NCBI GenBank assembly: GCA_035319125.1
Contig: DATHDG010000032.1
Coordinates: 1 to 24,457, forward strand
Reading direction: 5' to 3'
DNA from: Fen-1308 sp035319125
GTDB taxonomy: Bacteria > Nitrospirota > Thermodesulfovibrionia > Thermodesulfovibrionales > Dissulfurispiraceae
DNA: 24,457 nt
The position numbers and the translations under genes were made by a program. The notes under the pieces were generated by a model. That model searched no databases. It was not told where the DNA came from and was given only the letters and a program-made list of their open reading frames with translations. This document shows, piece by piece, positions 14,204-22,117 of this stretch; the stretch's first letter is position 1, and each line of letters opens with the position of its first letter.

Positions 14204-14351
14204 GTGAGCCTCCTCATATATTATATTGTGAATTCAGTATATCAAGATAGCCAAGCGGCGAATATGACTTATGTCAATGTACATTTAAAAGCCTTTAATA
14301 CATCCCTTCCATCCTGTCTGTAGACATTTCAGGCAACTGTAAGATCAATGG

Positions 14352-14511
14352 TCGGGAGGACTGTCGGGATTTAACCGTGATGAATTAGTCCCTTGGCTGT
14401 AGAAGTCGGTCTAATACGGAATACGAATATAATAGCACTGGTGCGATTGCCTTGGCCGCTTGCGCGCCCTGAGAACTCAGACATCACGCTAAATCCCGAC
14501 AGTCCTCCCGA
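14352..14511. repeat. 160-bp palindromic element with 22-bp perfect inverted ends
   Basis: The left end TCGGGAGGACTGTCGGGATT plus TA (14352-14373) is the exact inverse of 14490-14511. The match continues inward as CGTGATG after a 1-base offset, giving nearly 30 paired bases around a spacer of about 100 bp. No ORF fits inside and no clear target duplication flanks it. The spacer holds a -10-like TATAAT (14428-14433) pointing to gltX, without a matching -35. This looks like a MITE or large palindromic repeat; transcribed, it would form one long stem. It fills most of the gap between the cupin gene and gltX (14204-14585); I see no gene there. Confidence 0.7.
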
Positions 14512-14585
14512 ACTGACACCGCTTGAATCAGCGTCTCTGCATGGGTTATCATGAATTTCACTTTGTATTTCAGGGAGGTTGTGAG

Positions 14586-15992
14586 GTGAGCGGTCAGATT
14601 AGAGTGAGATTTGCTCCGAGCCCCACTGGGCATCTGCATATAGGCGGCGCGAGGACCGCCCTTTTTAACTGGCTTTTCGCACGTCACAATGACGGCGCCT
14701 TTATATTAAGGATCGAAGATACCGATACAACACGGTCTACTGACGAATATATTGAGGCGATTATAGAGGGCATGAAGTGGTTGAAGCTGGACTGGAATGA
14801 GGGGCCTTTCAGGCAGACCGCCAGATTCGACATCTACCGCAGCTATGTGGACCGGTTGCTGGCCGAGGGCAAGGCATACCGTTGTTACTGCACTGCTGAG
14901 GAGCTTGAACACCGGAGAGAGAAGGCGCTTGCAGAAGGACGAACGCCGAAATATGATGGAAGATGCAGAAGCATAACGGAACAAATAACAGGCAGGCCTG
15001 CAGCAATCCGATTCAAGATGCCGCAAGAAGGTTCTACCGTGCTCAACGATATGATAAAGGGCAAAATCGAATTTGAGAATAGCCTGCTGGAAGATATGAT
15101 TATTCTCAGGACTGATGGAGCTCCGACTTATAATTTTGTCGTGGTTGTCGACGATATCGATATGAAGATTACTCACGTTATAAGGGGTGACGACCATGTG
15201 AATAATACGCCCAAGCAGATACACATATATAAAGCTTTCGGCTGGGAACCGCCTCAGTTCGCCCATTTGCCAATGATTCTTGGCTCCGATAAATCGCGAT
15301 TGAGCAAGAGGCATGGAGCAACTTCAGTCATGGCGTACAAGGACATGGGATATCTGCCGGACGCCCTTGTGAATTACCTCGTGCGGCTTGGATGGTCTTA
15401 TGGCGATCAGGAGGTCTTTACGCGCGAGGAACTGATCAAATATTTCTCATTCGACAACGTCGGCTCGTCCGCTGCGGTTTTCAATCCGGAGAAGCTGCTC
15501 TGGCTCAATAGCCAATATATAATGAACACTCCACCTGAAATGCTTGCCGAACTGGTCCTGCCTTTTCTGGTCAAGGCGGGCCTTGTGCAGGATGGGCAAT
15601 GTCCTGATATGCAGTGGCTGTCTAAGGCCGCGCTAACACTCAGGGAAAGAGCTAAGACTCTTGTTGAACTGGCCCAATCGATGAAATATTATCTCCTCGA
15701 AGAGGTCGAGATCGAACAGAAGGCAAGAGACAAGGTCCTGAAGCCCGAGGGCGTCGCTCTTCTTGCCGACCTTAGGGATGAATTATCAGGCATAGCGAAC
15801 TTCACGGCTCCGGAGATCGAAAAGGCCTTCGCCTCGATTGTTGAAAAGAGAGGGGTAAAGCTCGGTAATCTCGCGCAGCCTGCCAGGGTCGCAATTACGG
15901 GTGGCACGGCAAGCCCCGGGATTTTCGAAGTCTTCGAGATTGTGGGCAGGGAAAGGGTGATGAAAAGACTGGACAAGGTGATAGGAGGCTGA
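14586..15992 (+). CDS. gltX: Glutamyl-tRNA synthetase
   Basis: A 468-residue class I aminoacyl-tRNA synthetase charging tRNA-Glu. The HIGH motif is in RFAPSPTGHLHIGGARTALFN near residue 8; LRIEDTDTTRS follows. The KMSKS loop is DKSRLSKRHGATSV near residue 240. A C-terminal helical anticodon-binding part ends the protein, of normal length. GTG 14586 is chosen because GGGAGG lies 7 nt upstream and SGQIRVRFAPSPTG then matches family N-termini; an open frame back to 14523 lacks such a site. It runs into the small zinc-protein gene with 1 bp between stop and start. Since a GlnRS gene is also in this window, this enzyme is probably discriminating (Glu only), though this was not tested. Confidence 0.96.
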   Translation: MSGQIRVRFAPSPTGHLHIGGARTALFNWLFARHNDGAFILRIEDTDTTRSTDEYIEAIIEGMKWLKLDWNEGPFRQTARFDIYRSYVDRLLAEGKAYRCYCTAEELEHRREKALAEGRTPKYDGRCRSITEQITGRPAAIRFKMPQEGSTVLNDMIKGKIEFENSLLEDMIILRTDGAPTYNFVVVVDDIDMKITHVIRGDDHVNNTPKQIHIYKAFGWEPPQFAHLPMILGSDKSRLSKRHGATSVMAYKDMGYLPDALVNYLVRLGWSYGDQEVFTREELIKYFSFDNVGSSAAVFNPEKLLWLNSQYIMNTPPEMLAELVLPFLVKAGLVQDGQCPDMQWLSKAALTLRERAKTLVELAQSMKYYLLEEVEIEQKARDKVLKPEGVALLADLRDELSGIANFTAPEIEKAFASIVEKRGVKLGNLAQPARVAITGGTASPGIFEVFEIVGRERVMKRLDKVIGG

Positions 15993-15993
15993 A

Positions 15994-16164
15994 ATGGCTT
16001 TGAAAAAAGATTTGCTGGACATACTTGCCTGCCCGAAATGCAAGGGAGATCTTAATTATAAAGAAGCCGAAAAGGTTCTTGTCTGTGAAAAGTGCAAGCT
16101 TATGTACCTGGTACAGGACGATATACCGGTGATGATCATAGAAGAAGCGCTGCCGCTGAAGTAG
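15994..16164 (+). CDS. Trm112/YcaR-like small zinc-binding protein
   Basis: A 56-residue protein beginning MALKKDLLDILACPKCKGD. It has two cysteine pairs: CPKC near residue 13 and CEKC near residue 31. The end QDDIPVMIIEEA is the family hallmark. Bacterial members of this Trm112-like family (UPF0434/YcaR) are small zinc-ribbon proteins; eukaryotic Trm112 activates methyltransferases, while the bacterial role is mostly unknown. ATG 15994 follows the gltX stop by one base, and AGGAGG lies 5 nt upstream inside gltX, so the two are co-transcribed and probably coupled. The gene is complete and ends at TAG 16162-16164. Confidence 0.9.
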   Translation: MALKKDLLDILACPKCKGDLNYKEAEKVLVCEKCKLMYLVQDDIPVMIIEEALPLK

Positions 16165-16211
16165 TAGCCTGTCCGTGTAAGGGTCATTTTTGCAAAAGGT
16201 ATTCCCGCTGT

Positions 16212-16240
16212 TTGACAAGCAGGCATGGTATTGCTATAGT
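16212..16240 (+). promoter_or_regulatory. Near-consensus sigma-70 promoter for the UspA gene
   Basis: A perfect -35 TTGACA (16212-16217), an exact 17-bp spacer and -10 TATAGT (16235-16240). The start would be near 16247, leaving a leader of only about 11 nt that still holds the AAGGGA ribosome site. Confidence 0.8.
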
Positions 16241-16257
16241 TTTCCCAGAAGGGACAA

Positions 16258-17124
16258 ATGACCGCTGAAATGATGGGTGAAAAGACGATACTTGTCGGTG
16301 TTGACTTCGGCCCCTGCACGAAGCCGGCTTTGGCATATGCCGTCTGGCTTGCAAAGAATACAGAGGCAAACAAGATCTTCCTCCTTCATGTTATCGATTA
16401 TAGCCTTACCCCTCCTGCATACCTGTTGCCTTACCTGGAGTTTGAAAGAGCCCGTCTCAGCAACGATCTGAAGCCATGGATTAAAAAAATTGAGGACCAC
16501 GGAATTCCGGCAGAAGGCAGGGTTGTTGTCGGTAGAATCGTTGAGACTTTTAACGCAGCCTTAACTTCGACTAAGGCATGCGCAATTGTTCTAGGCTATA
16601 AATCGCATCCCTTAAGACCGAGCAGTTCGGAGCGTCTGATCAAATCCATTCAGGTTCCTCTGCTTGTGATTCGCGTAGATAAAGCCATGAATATGGAAAT
16701 CGGTGAAGTGGAAATAAAACGTATCCTCTGCGCAACTGACTTTTCACAACATTCAGTTAAGGCCGTTGAATTTGCAAAGGCCATATCCGAAATGAGCGGC
16801 GCGGACATGGATATTCTGCATGTCATAGATCCGTTGCCATCGAATCTGAAAATAGATGGCGAAATCAAAAAGAAATACTTGAACGAGCAACGGGAAGAGG
16901 CTCAGAGAAAAATGGCATCTCTAGTCGGAGGCAGACCCGACATGCGTAATTTTATTCGAGAGGGGATCGCTTCAGAAATCATCGCAAAGGTTGCAGAAGA
17001 AACAGATGCGTCGATGCTTTTCAGCGGAGTCCGCGGACTATCCCATCTCAAGGGCATCTTGCTTGGAAGCGTTGCCGATGCGCTCATCAAATCTTCTCCC
17101 TGCCCTGTCATGATAGTCCACTAG
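16258..17124 (+). CDS. Tandem-domain universal stress protein (UspA family)
   Basis: A 288-residue cytoplasmic protein made of two Usp domains (about 1-140 and 150-288). The first starts KTILVGVDFGPCTKPALAYA; its nucleotide loop is degenerate (LGYKSHPLRPSSSERLI). The second starts KRILCATDFSQHSVKAVEFA and has a full G-2X-G-9X-G-S nucleotide-binding loop (GVRGLSHLKGILLGS) before PCPVMIVH. So only the C-terminal domain looks able to bind ATP. Such proteins appear under starvation, oxygen or energy stress. ATG 16258 has AAGGGA just upstream; ATG 16273 is an alternative. It has its own strong promoter. The P-type ATPase follows 100 bp later with a separate promoter. Confidence 0.9.
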   Translation: MTAEMMGEKTILVGVDFGPCTKPALAYAVWLAKNTEANKIFLLHVIDYSLTPPAYLLPYLEFERARLSNDLKPWIKKIEDHGIPAEGRVVVGRIVETFNAALTSTKACAIVLGYKSHPLRPSSSERLIKSIQVPLLVIRVDKAMNMEIGEVEIKRILCATDFSQHSVKAVEFAKAISEMSGADMDILHVIDPLPSNLKIDGEIKKKYLNEQREEAQRKMASLVGGRPDMRNFIREGIASEIIAKVAEETDASMLFSGVRGLSHLKGILLGSVADALIKSSPCPVMIVH

Positions 17125-17189
17125 ATCCGTCAAACACTCCCACTCTCAATGTATGCTTCCTGCAGAGATTACACCATTCTCAAATACCG

Positions 17190-17218
17190 TTGCTTCTTAG
17201 TCCAGAGCCGCCTATAAT
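17190..17218 (+). promoter_or_regulatory. Promoter placed for leaderless transcription of the P-type ATPase
   Basis: A perfect -10 TATAAT (17213-17218) and -35 TTGCTT (17190-17195) with 17-bp spacing. The ATG at 17225 is 7 nt after the -10, where transcription should begin. No ribosome site lies in the 6 bases between. Confidence 0.55.
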
Positions 17219-17224
17219 TTACCT

Positions 17225-19936
17225 ATGGATAAGCCGTCAGACTGGCATGCCTTGTCTGAAGAAGCAATCCTCAGGGCGTTGAGTGTTGACCCCTCATATG
17301 GCCTGGGACAGGGAGAGGCTGAAGAGCGTCGTACTATTTTCGGTCCGAACGAACTCAGGAGAGAAAACCGGATTTCACCTCTGAAACTCTTTTTAAGACA
17401 GTTCACCGGGTCTCTCACAATAATCCTTCTAGTTGCTGCCATACTTTCGATATTACTTGGCGAGTTTTTCGATGCCGTCCTGATTCTCATTATTGTGCTC
17501 TGCACGGCCGGTCTCGGATTTCTGCAGGAGTACAGGGCCGCCAGGGCACTGGCTGCGCTGAAACAATTTTTTTCGCCTGCAGTTACAGTTTTGAGAAATG
17601 GAATTGAAGAAGAGATACCTTCCGGTCATCTCGTTCCCGGGGACATTCTGCGTCTGGAATCCGGCAACAATGTGCCTGCAGACGCCAGGGTGCTTGAGGT
17701 CAAATCACTTCGGGTTGATGAAGCATCGCTAACCGGAGAGTCGGCGCCAGTTGAAAAATTTATAGGGATTTTACCTGTAGGCACTCCGATGGCGGACAGA
17801 ACGAATATGCTCTTTGCAGGAACAAGCATCGCTTATGGTCGTGGAACTGCGGCAGTCGTTTCAATCGGCATGGACACACAGATAGGTGCGATTGCCCGCC
17901 TGGTAGATGCAGCCAAACCCGGAAAGACTCCGCTGGAACAGAGGACCGAGGAAATCGGCAGGCGACTCGGGGCCACGGCAATTTTAATCTGCTTTGGTAT
18001 AGTTGTATTGAACATAACTCAGCGGGCATCATCAGGAAGCCTTACTCTCGACGTAGTCTTCAACACAGTGCTCTTTGCAGTTGCACTTGCCGTTGCCGCT
18101 GTGCCCGAGGCCCTAGCGGCAATCGTCACCGGAGCGCTCGCGATCGGTATGCGGGAGATGGCAAAAAGAAAAGCCCTCATCCGCAGCATGCCCGCCGTCG
18201 AGACGCTGGGTTCAGTCACAGTTATCTGCTCTGATAAAACCGGCACGATTACCAAAGGCGAGATGAGCGTAAGGAAGATATACTCCAACGGAGGTTTTGC
18301 GGATATCTCAGGTGTAGGATATGAACCCGCCGGCGTCTTCAGCCCTCATGGCGCGGTAAATAAAATCGGGGCTGCCCTGCTTGCAGGAATCCTCTGTAAC
18401 GATGCCGAAATGCGGGAGGCTGAAGGCAAATGTCAGATTAAGGGCGACTCGACAGAAGGCGCCCTGGTTGTATTGGCCGTCAAGGCGGGGCTCAATATCA
18501 GCAGTCTGAGGCTTAAAAATAGACGCATCGGAGAGATCCCTTTCAGTTCGGAGCGGAAGTGCATGTCCACAATTCATATGATGGCAGACACCTCAAGGGT
18601 GATGTTCACAAAGGGCGCTCCGGAGGTCATTCTCAAACAATGTTCACACATGATATATGAAGACAGAATTATATCTTTGGACGAAGAGAGAAAATGTGAA
18701 ATCCTTTCCATCGGGGAAACCATGGCGCTTCAGGGATTGCGGGTCATAGCGATTGCACAAAAGAGTCTTGGCGGAGACGATCCGGCACTAGAATCAGGGA
18801 TGACCCTGCTCGGGCTTTTCGGAATGATCGATGCCCCGAGAGGCGATACCAAAGATGCAGTGAGGATTTGTCGTGAAGTCGGGATCAAGCCTGTAATGAT
18901 CACAGGCGACCACAAACTCACCGCGGTGGCAATCGCAAAGGAGGTTGATATCTATCGTGACGGAGATCTGATCCTTTCGGGAGATGAACTTCAAATAATG
19001 CCGGAAGATGAGCTCTACTCAAGGGTAAAAAAAATTGCCGTATATGCCAGGGTCTCGCCAGCGGATAAATTGAAGATCATCAGGGCCTTGAAGAAACATG
19101 GAGAAGTGGTGGCTATGACCGGCGATGGAGTCAACGATGCACCGTCGCTGAAACATGCCGACATCGGCATAGCTATGGGAGTGACAGGAACAGACGTTGC
19201 AAAAGAGGCCGCCGACATGGTCCTGCTCGATGACAATTTCGCAACCATTGTAACGGCAATCGAACGGGGAAGATGGATATATGACAACATCAAGAAATTT
19301 CTTACCGCACTTTTGAGCGCCAACTTTGTGGAAGTGGTCGTTCTTGGCGGGGCCGCAGTGATAAGCGGGACTTCATACCTGCCTCTTCTGCCACCCGCAA
19401 TACTCTATATCAACCTTGTCACCGACGGCCTTCCCGCTCTCGCGCTCGGTGTCTCTCCGGTCGAACCCGATGTTATGAAAATTCCTCCGCGGGCCCCCTC
19501 GGAGAGCTTCTTTTCGAGAGATGTCCTGCTCTTCATCGTCCTTTCGCTCCTGCTGCTGGCCCCCGTCCTTTTTTATGTGTTTTTCAGCGCGCCGGATATC
19601 GACAGAGGTAGAACCGATGTCTTCTTTCTCATGATACTCGGAGAGCTTGTTATTGCGCTGAACTTACGGTCGCTCAGGCACAGCATATTCACGGCACCGC
19701 CGCATCTTTCGCTTATTCTTTCAGTAATAATCTCCATCGCGTTCACGTTCTTGCTCGCCGAAATTCCACAAGTAAGCGATGCTTTCGGCATCAGGAAGCC
19801 GGTAATAACCTGCCTTGCAGCCGTGATAATCGTAGTATTCGGGATAACCGCAGCCTTTGAAGGCGCAAAATACTACTTCCGAAAATTTCCCAAAAAACTC
19901 AGTGCCGACAAGCCTTCAGTCCGGCGATCCGGATAA
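17225..19936 (+). CDS. P-type (P2, Ca2+-ATPase-like) cation-transporting ATPase
   Basis: A 903-residue inner-membrane ion pump. Order of parts: N-terminal cation-ATPase segment (1-70), two membrane helices, actuator domain with DEASLTGESAPVEK near residue 169, helices 3-4, phosphorylation site SDKTGTITKGEMS near residue 338 (usually DKTGTLT), nucleotide-binding domain with the FTKGAPEVIL motif, hinge TGDGVNDAPSLKHADIGIAMG near 635, then six C-terminal helices. Helix 4 reads VPEALAAIVTGALAIG where SERCA-like pumps have PEGLP. Helix 6 keeps NLVTDGLPALALG, with the Asn and Thr-Asp that bind Ca2+. Ca2+ or Mn2+ is plausible, but the changed helix 4 makes the ion uncertain. The start at 17225 lacks a ribosome site; see the promoter entry. 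Confidence 0.93.
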   Translation: MDKPSDWHALSEEAILRALSVDPSYGLGQGEAEERRTIFGPNELRRENRISPLKLFLRQFTGSLTIILLVAAILSILLGEFFDAVLILIIVLCTAGLGFLQEYRAARALAALKQFFSPAVTVLRNGIEEEIPSGHLVPGDILRLESGNNVPADARVLEVKSLRVDEASLTGESAPVEKFIGILPVGTPMADRTNMLFAGTSIAYGRGTAAVVSIGMDTQIGAIARLVDAAKPGKTPLEQRTEEIGRRLGATAILICFGIVVLNITQRASSGSLTLDVVFNTVLFAVALAVAAVPEALAAIVTGALAIGMREMAKRKALIRSMPAVETLGSVTVICSDKTGTITKGEMSVRKIYSNGGFADISGVGYEPAGVFSPHGAVNKIGAALLAGILCNDAEMREAEGKCQIKGDSTEGALVVLAVKAGLNISSLRLKNRRIGEIPFSSERKCMSTIHMMADTSRVMFTKGAPEVILKQCSHMIYEDRIISLDEERKCEILSIGETMALQGLRVIAIAQKSLGGDDPALESGMTLLGLFGMIDAPRGDTKDAVRICREVGIKPVMITGDHKLTAVAIAKEVDIYRDGDLILSGDELQIMPEDELYSRVKKIAVYARVSPADKLKIIRALKKHGEVVAMTGDGVNDAPSLKHADIGIAMGVTGTDVAKEAADMVLLDDNFATIVTAIERGRWIYDNIKKFLTALLSANFVEVVVLGGAAVISGTSYLPLLPPAILYINLVTDGLPALALGVSPVEPDVMKIPPRAPSESFFSRDVLLFIVLSLLLLAPVLFYVFFSAPDIDRGRTDVFFLMILGELVIALNLRSLRHSIFTAPPHLSLILSVIISIAFTFLLAEIPQVSDAFGIRKPVITCLAAVIIVVFGITAAFEGAKYYFRKFPKKLSADKPSVRRSG

Positions 19937-19948
19937 TAGCGCTCATCA

Positions 19949-20776
19949 TCATTTATTCGGCGAGTCATATTCAATTTCTTTTTTGAGAACTGGGCACTTG
20001 AATTTCAGCGAATAGGCCGTCAGTTTCATTCCCTCTTTATTCTTGTTTCCTTTGCCGTATTTCGGATCGCCCAAGACCGGATGGCCGATCATGTCGAAAT
20101 GGCGGCGTATCTGGTGCAATCGGCCGGTTCTGATGGCTACATCGACGCTCGATATATCTGTTGCCTTATCATATGACAGAACTTTATATTCGGTAACTGA
20201 GATCTTTCCATCAAGCGGCAGATCGATAATACCTTTCGGGCCAGATTCAGCAAAATCTCCAAGCGCCTCGACACTGTATTTTTTTATTACCAAGTTGTTG
20301 CGAAAGAGCCCAGAGAGAAGAGAGGCTGCTTTTTTCGTGTGCGCCACGAGCATGAGTCCCGATGCTTCGCGGTCAAGCCGGTGCACAGGAAATATCTCCC
20401 TCTTGCTTTCGAAAAATAGCTCGGCTTGGCGCATCAATGAACAATGGTCGCCGTACATGGTCCCCTGTGCCATAAGTCCGGCTGGCTTATACCAGACGCT
20501 GTATTCCTTGCGGTCAGAGATGCATCTGGCCTGGGGCGGGGTGAGGGCAAGAAGCTTCTCATCATAGTGGAATTCTATTTTCATGCCGCCGCGAAGCGCA
20601 GCCGTGGCCTTTCTTATCCTTTTCATGCCGCCGCGTTCTTTGCCAACCCATATCGCTCCTTTGCTCATGGCATCTTTGATTCGGACCCTGGAGAGCCCTG
20701 TCTCAGAGGCCAGATAATCAGACAGTTTTCCTGTAGCGCCATTGCCGATGGTCCTTAATAGGGTGAATTTTTTCAT
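19949..20776 (-). CDS. RluA-family pseudouridine synthase
   Basis: A 275-residue RNA-modifying enzyme that isomerises uridine in rRNA or tRNA. An N-terminal S4-like RNA-binding segment is near 1-75 (LSDYLASETGLSRVRIKDAMSKGAIWV). The catalytic aspartate is in FPVHRLDREASGLMLVA near residue 130 (usual form HRLDRxTSG). The substrate-loop motifs RTGRLHQIRRHFDMIGHPVLGD close the domain. Which uridine it modifies cannot be told; RluA/C/D members differ in few residues. ATG 20776 is preferred; an in-frame TTG at 20812 would add 12 residues without homology. It is divergent from icd across a short shared promoter region and convergent with the ATPase gene, 12 bp away, with no terminator between them. 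Confidence 0.88.
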   Translation of the reverse strand: MKKFTLLRTIGNGATGKLSDYLASETGLSRVRIKDAMSKGAIWVGKERGGMKRIRKATAALRGGMKIEFHYDEKLLALTPPQARCISDRKEYSVWYKPAGLMAQGTMYGDHCSLMRQAELFFESKREIFPVHRLDREASGLMLVAHTKKAASLLSGLFRNNLVIKKYSVEALGDFAESGPKGIIDLPLDGKISVTEYKVLSYDKATDISSVDVAIRTGRLHQIRRHFDMIGHPVLGDPKYGKGNKNKEGMKLTAYSLKFKCPVLKKEIEYDSPNK

Positions 20777-20805
20777 CGCTGATAGCTTATCGGATCCGGC
20801 AGCCT

Positions 20806-20835
20806 TTGACAACTCTTTTGCCTACAATTTAAATT
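20806..20835 (+). promoter_or_regulatory. Promoter of icd
   Basis: A perfect -35 TTGACA (20806-20811), followed after 17-18 bp by a weak -10 (TTAAAT/TAAATT, 20829-20835). The leader of about 25 nt carries AGGAGG (20853-20858), 5 nt before the GTG start. Confidence 0.55.
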
Positions 20836-20863
20836 ATGACTTACTATTCTAGAGGAGGACTAC

Positions 20864-22066
20864 GTGGCAGAGAAGATTAAGGTTAGAACCCCAATCGTCG
20901 AGATGGACGGCGACGAGATGACGCGCATTATATGGCAGATGATAAAGGACAAGCTGATTACTCCGTTTCTTGATATCGATATCAAATATTTCGACCTGGG
21001 CATCAGGCATAGGGATGATACCGACGACAAGGTGACGGTGGAGGCGGCTAATGCAATTAATGAGTTTGGCATCGGCGTCAAGTGCGCCACGATTACGCCA
21101 AACGCCGCCCGAGTTAAGGAATACAATCTCAAGAAGCAGTGGAAAAGCCCCAATGGGACCATCCGCGCCATCCTGGACGGAACAGTGTTCAGAAAGCCGA
21201 TAATCGTAAAGAATATACCGCCGCTGGTAAAGCCCTGGAAGAAGCCGATCATAATCGGCAGGCATGCCTACGGCGATATTTACAGGAACGCTGAATATGT
21301 AATAGAAGGTCCCGGTGCGGCAGAGATCGTCTTTACTCCAGCGGGAGGTGGCGAGAAAAAGCATCTGAAGGTCCATGATTTTGAGGGTAGGGGCGTTGTA
21401 ATGGGAATGCACAACACCGAGAAGTCGATCAGGAGCTTTGCACGTTCGTGCATCAATTACGCTATCGGCGAAAAGACGGACCTTTGGTTCGGAGCGAAAG
21501 ATACGATATCCAAGCAATATCACGGTTTCTTCAGGGATGTCTTTGCAGAAGAGATAGCCAAAGCTAAGGATAGGCTTGAGCAGGCGGCAGTTCAGTATCG
21601 GTATATGCTGATCGACGATGCCGTGGCGCAGGTCCTGAAGTCTCAGGGCGGAATGCTTTGGGCCTGTATGAACTATGACGGAGACGTGATGTCAGACATG
21701 GTCGCCACAGGCTTCGGAAGCCTGGGCCTTATGACATCAGTCCTTGTTTCGCCTGACGGCAAATACGAGTATGAAGCAGCGCACGGAACCGTGACACGCC
21801 ACTACTACGAGCATATGAAAGGCAACTCCACTTCGACGAATTCGATCGCTTCAATATTTGCCTGGACAGGCGCTATCGCTAAACGAGGAGAGCTGGACAG
21901 CAGCCCTGATGTAGTCTCTTTTGCCAGGAAGATCGAGAAAACGGTTATTGACACTGTAGAGGGCGGTGTCATGACCAAAGACCTTATGCTGATTGCAGAG
22001 CCGCATGTTACAAAGTACGCCCTGACCGAAGAATTTATTGATGCTGTTGCCGGCAGACTTGCATAA
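20864..22066 (+). CDS. icd: NADP-dependent isocitrate dehydrogenase, eukaryote-like type
   Basis: A 400-residue homodimeric enzyme oxidising isocitrate to 2-oxoglutarate and CO2 with NADP, or the reverse in reductive pathways. Signatures of the IDH1/2-like subfamily are KVRTPIVEMDGDEMTRIIW at the N-terminus, CATITPNAARVKEYNLKKQW, the substrate loop SPNGTIRAILDGTVFRKPI, IIGRHAYGDIYR, the metal-site aspartates of YRYMLIDDAVAQVL and MNYDGDVMSDMVATGFGSLG, and EAAHGTVTRHYYEH near the NADP pocket. The length is slightly under that of eukaryotic cytosolic forms. GTG 20864 has AGGAGG 5 nt upstream. It is monocistronic, with its own promoter and terminator. Supply of 2-oxoglutarate to a 2-oxoacid:ferredoxin oxidoreductase is a possible, unproven link to the ferredoxin gene in this window. 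Confidence 0.95.
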   Translation: MAEKIKVRTPIVEMDGDEMTRIIWQMIKDKLITPFLDIDIKYFDLGIRHRDDTDDKVTVEAANAINEFGIGVKCATITPNAARVKEYNLKKQWKSPNGTIRAILDGTVFRKPIIVKNIPPLVKPWKKPIIIGRHAYGDIYRNAEYVIEGPGAAEIVFTPAGGGEKKHLKVHDFEGRGVVMGMHNTEKSIRSFARSCINYAIGEKTDLWFGAKDTISKQYHGFFRDVFAEEIAKAKDRLEQAAVQYRYMLIDDAVAQVLKSQGGMLWACMNYDGDVMSDMVATGFGSLGLMTSVLVSPDGKYEYEAAHGTVTRHYYEHMKGNSTSTNSIASIFAWTGAIAKRGELDSSPDVVSFARKIEKTVIDTVEGGVMTKDLMLIAEPHVTKYALTEEFIDAVAGRLA

Positions 22067-22085
22067 TAACAACCTGTCGATATGA

Positions 22086-22117
22086 CGCCGTGCCTGACAG
22101 GTGCGGCGGTCTTATTT
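22086..22117 (+). terminator. Rho-independent terminator of icd
   Basis: CGCCG (22086-22090) pairs with CGGCG (22104-22108). Inside is a TG/TG wobble step, then CCT-GAC-AGG. The trailing TCTTATTT gives a modest U tract. It sits between convergent icd and glnS and overlaps the glnS stop codon by one base. Confidence 0.7.

Noticed and set aside
14523..14585. Upstream extension of gltX
   Set aside because: The added residues do not match GluRS N-termini, and the GTG at 14586 has an ideal ribosome site.
20801..20828. TTGACA with TACAAT as the icd promoter
   Set aside because: The spacing is only 11 bp, too short for sigma-70. The weaker hexamer at 20829-20835 has correct spacing.
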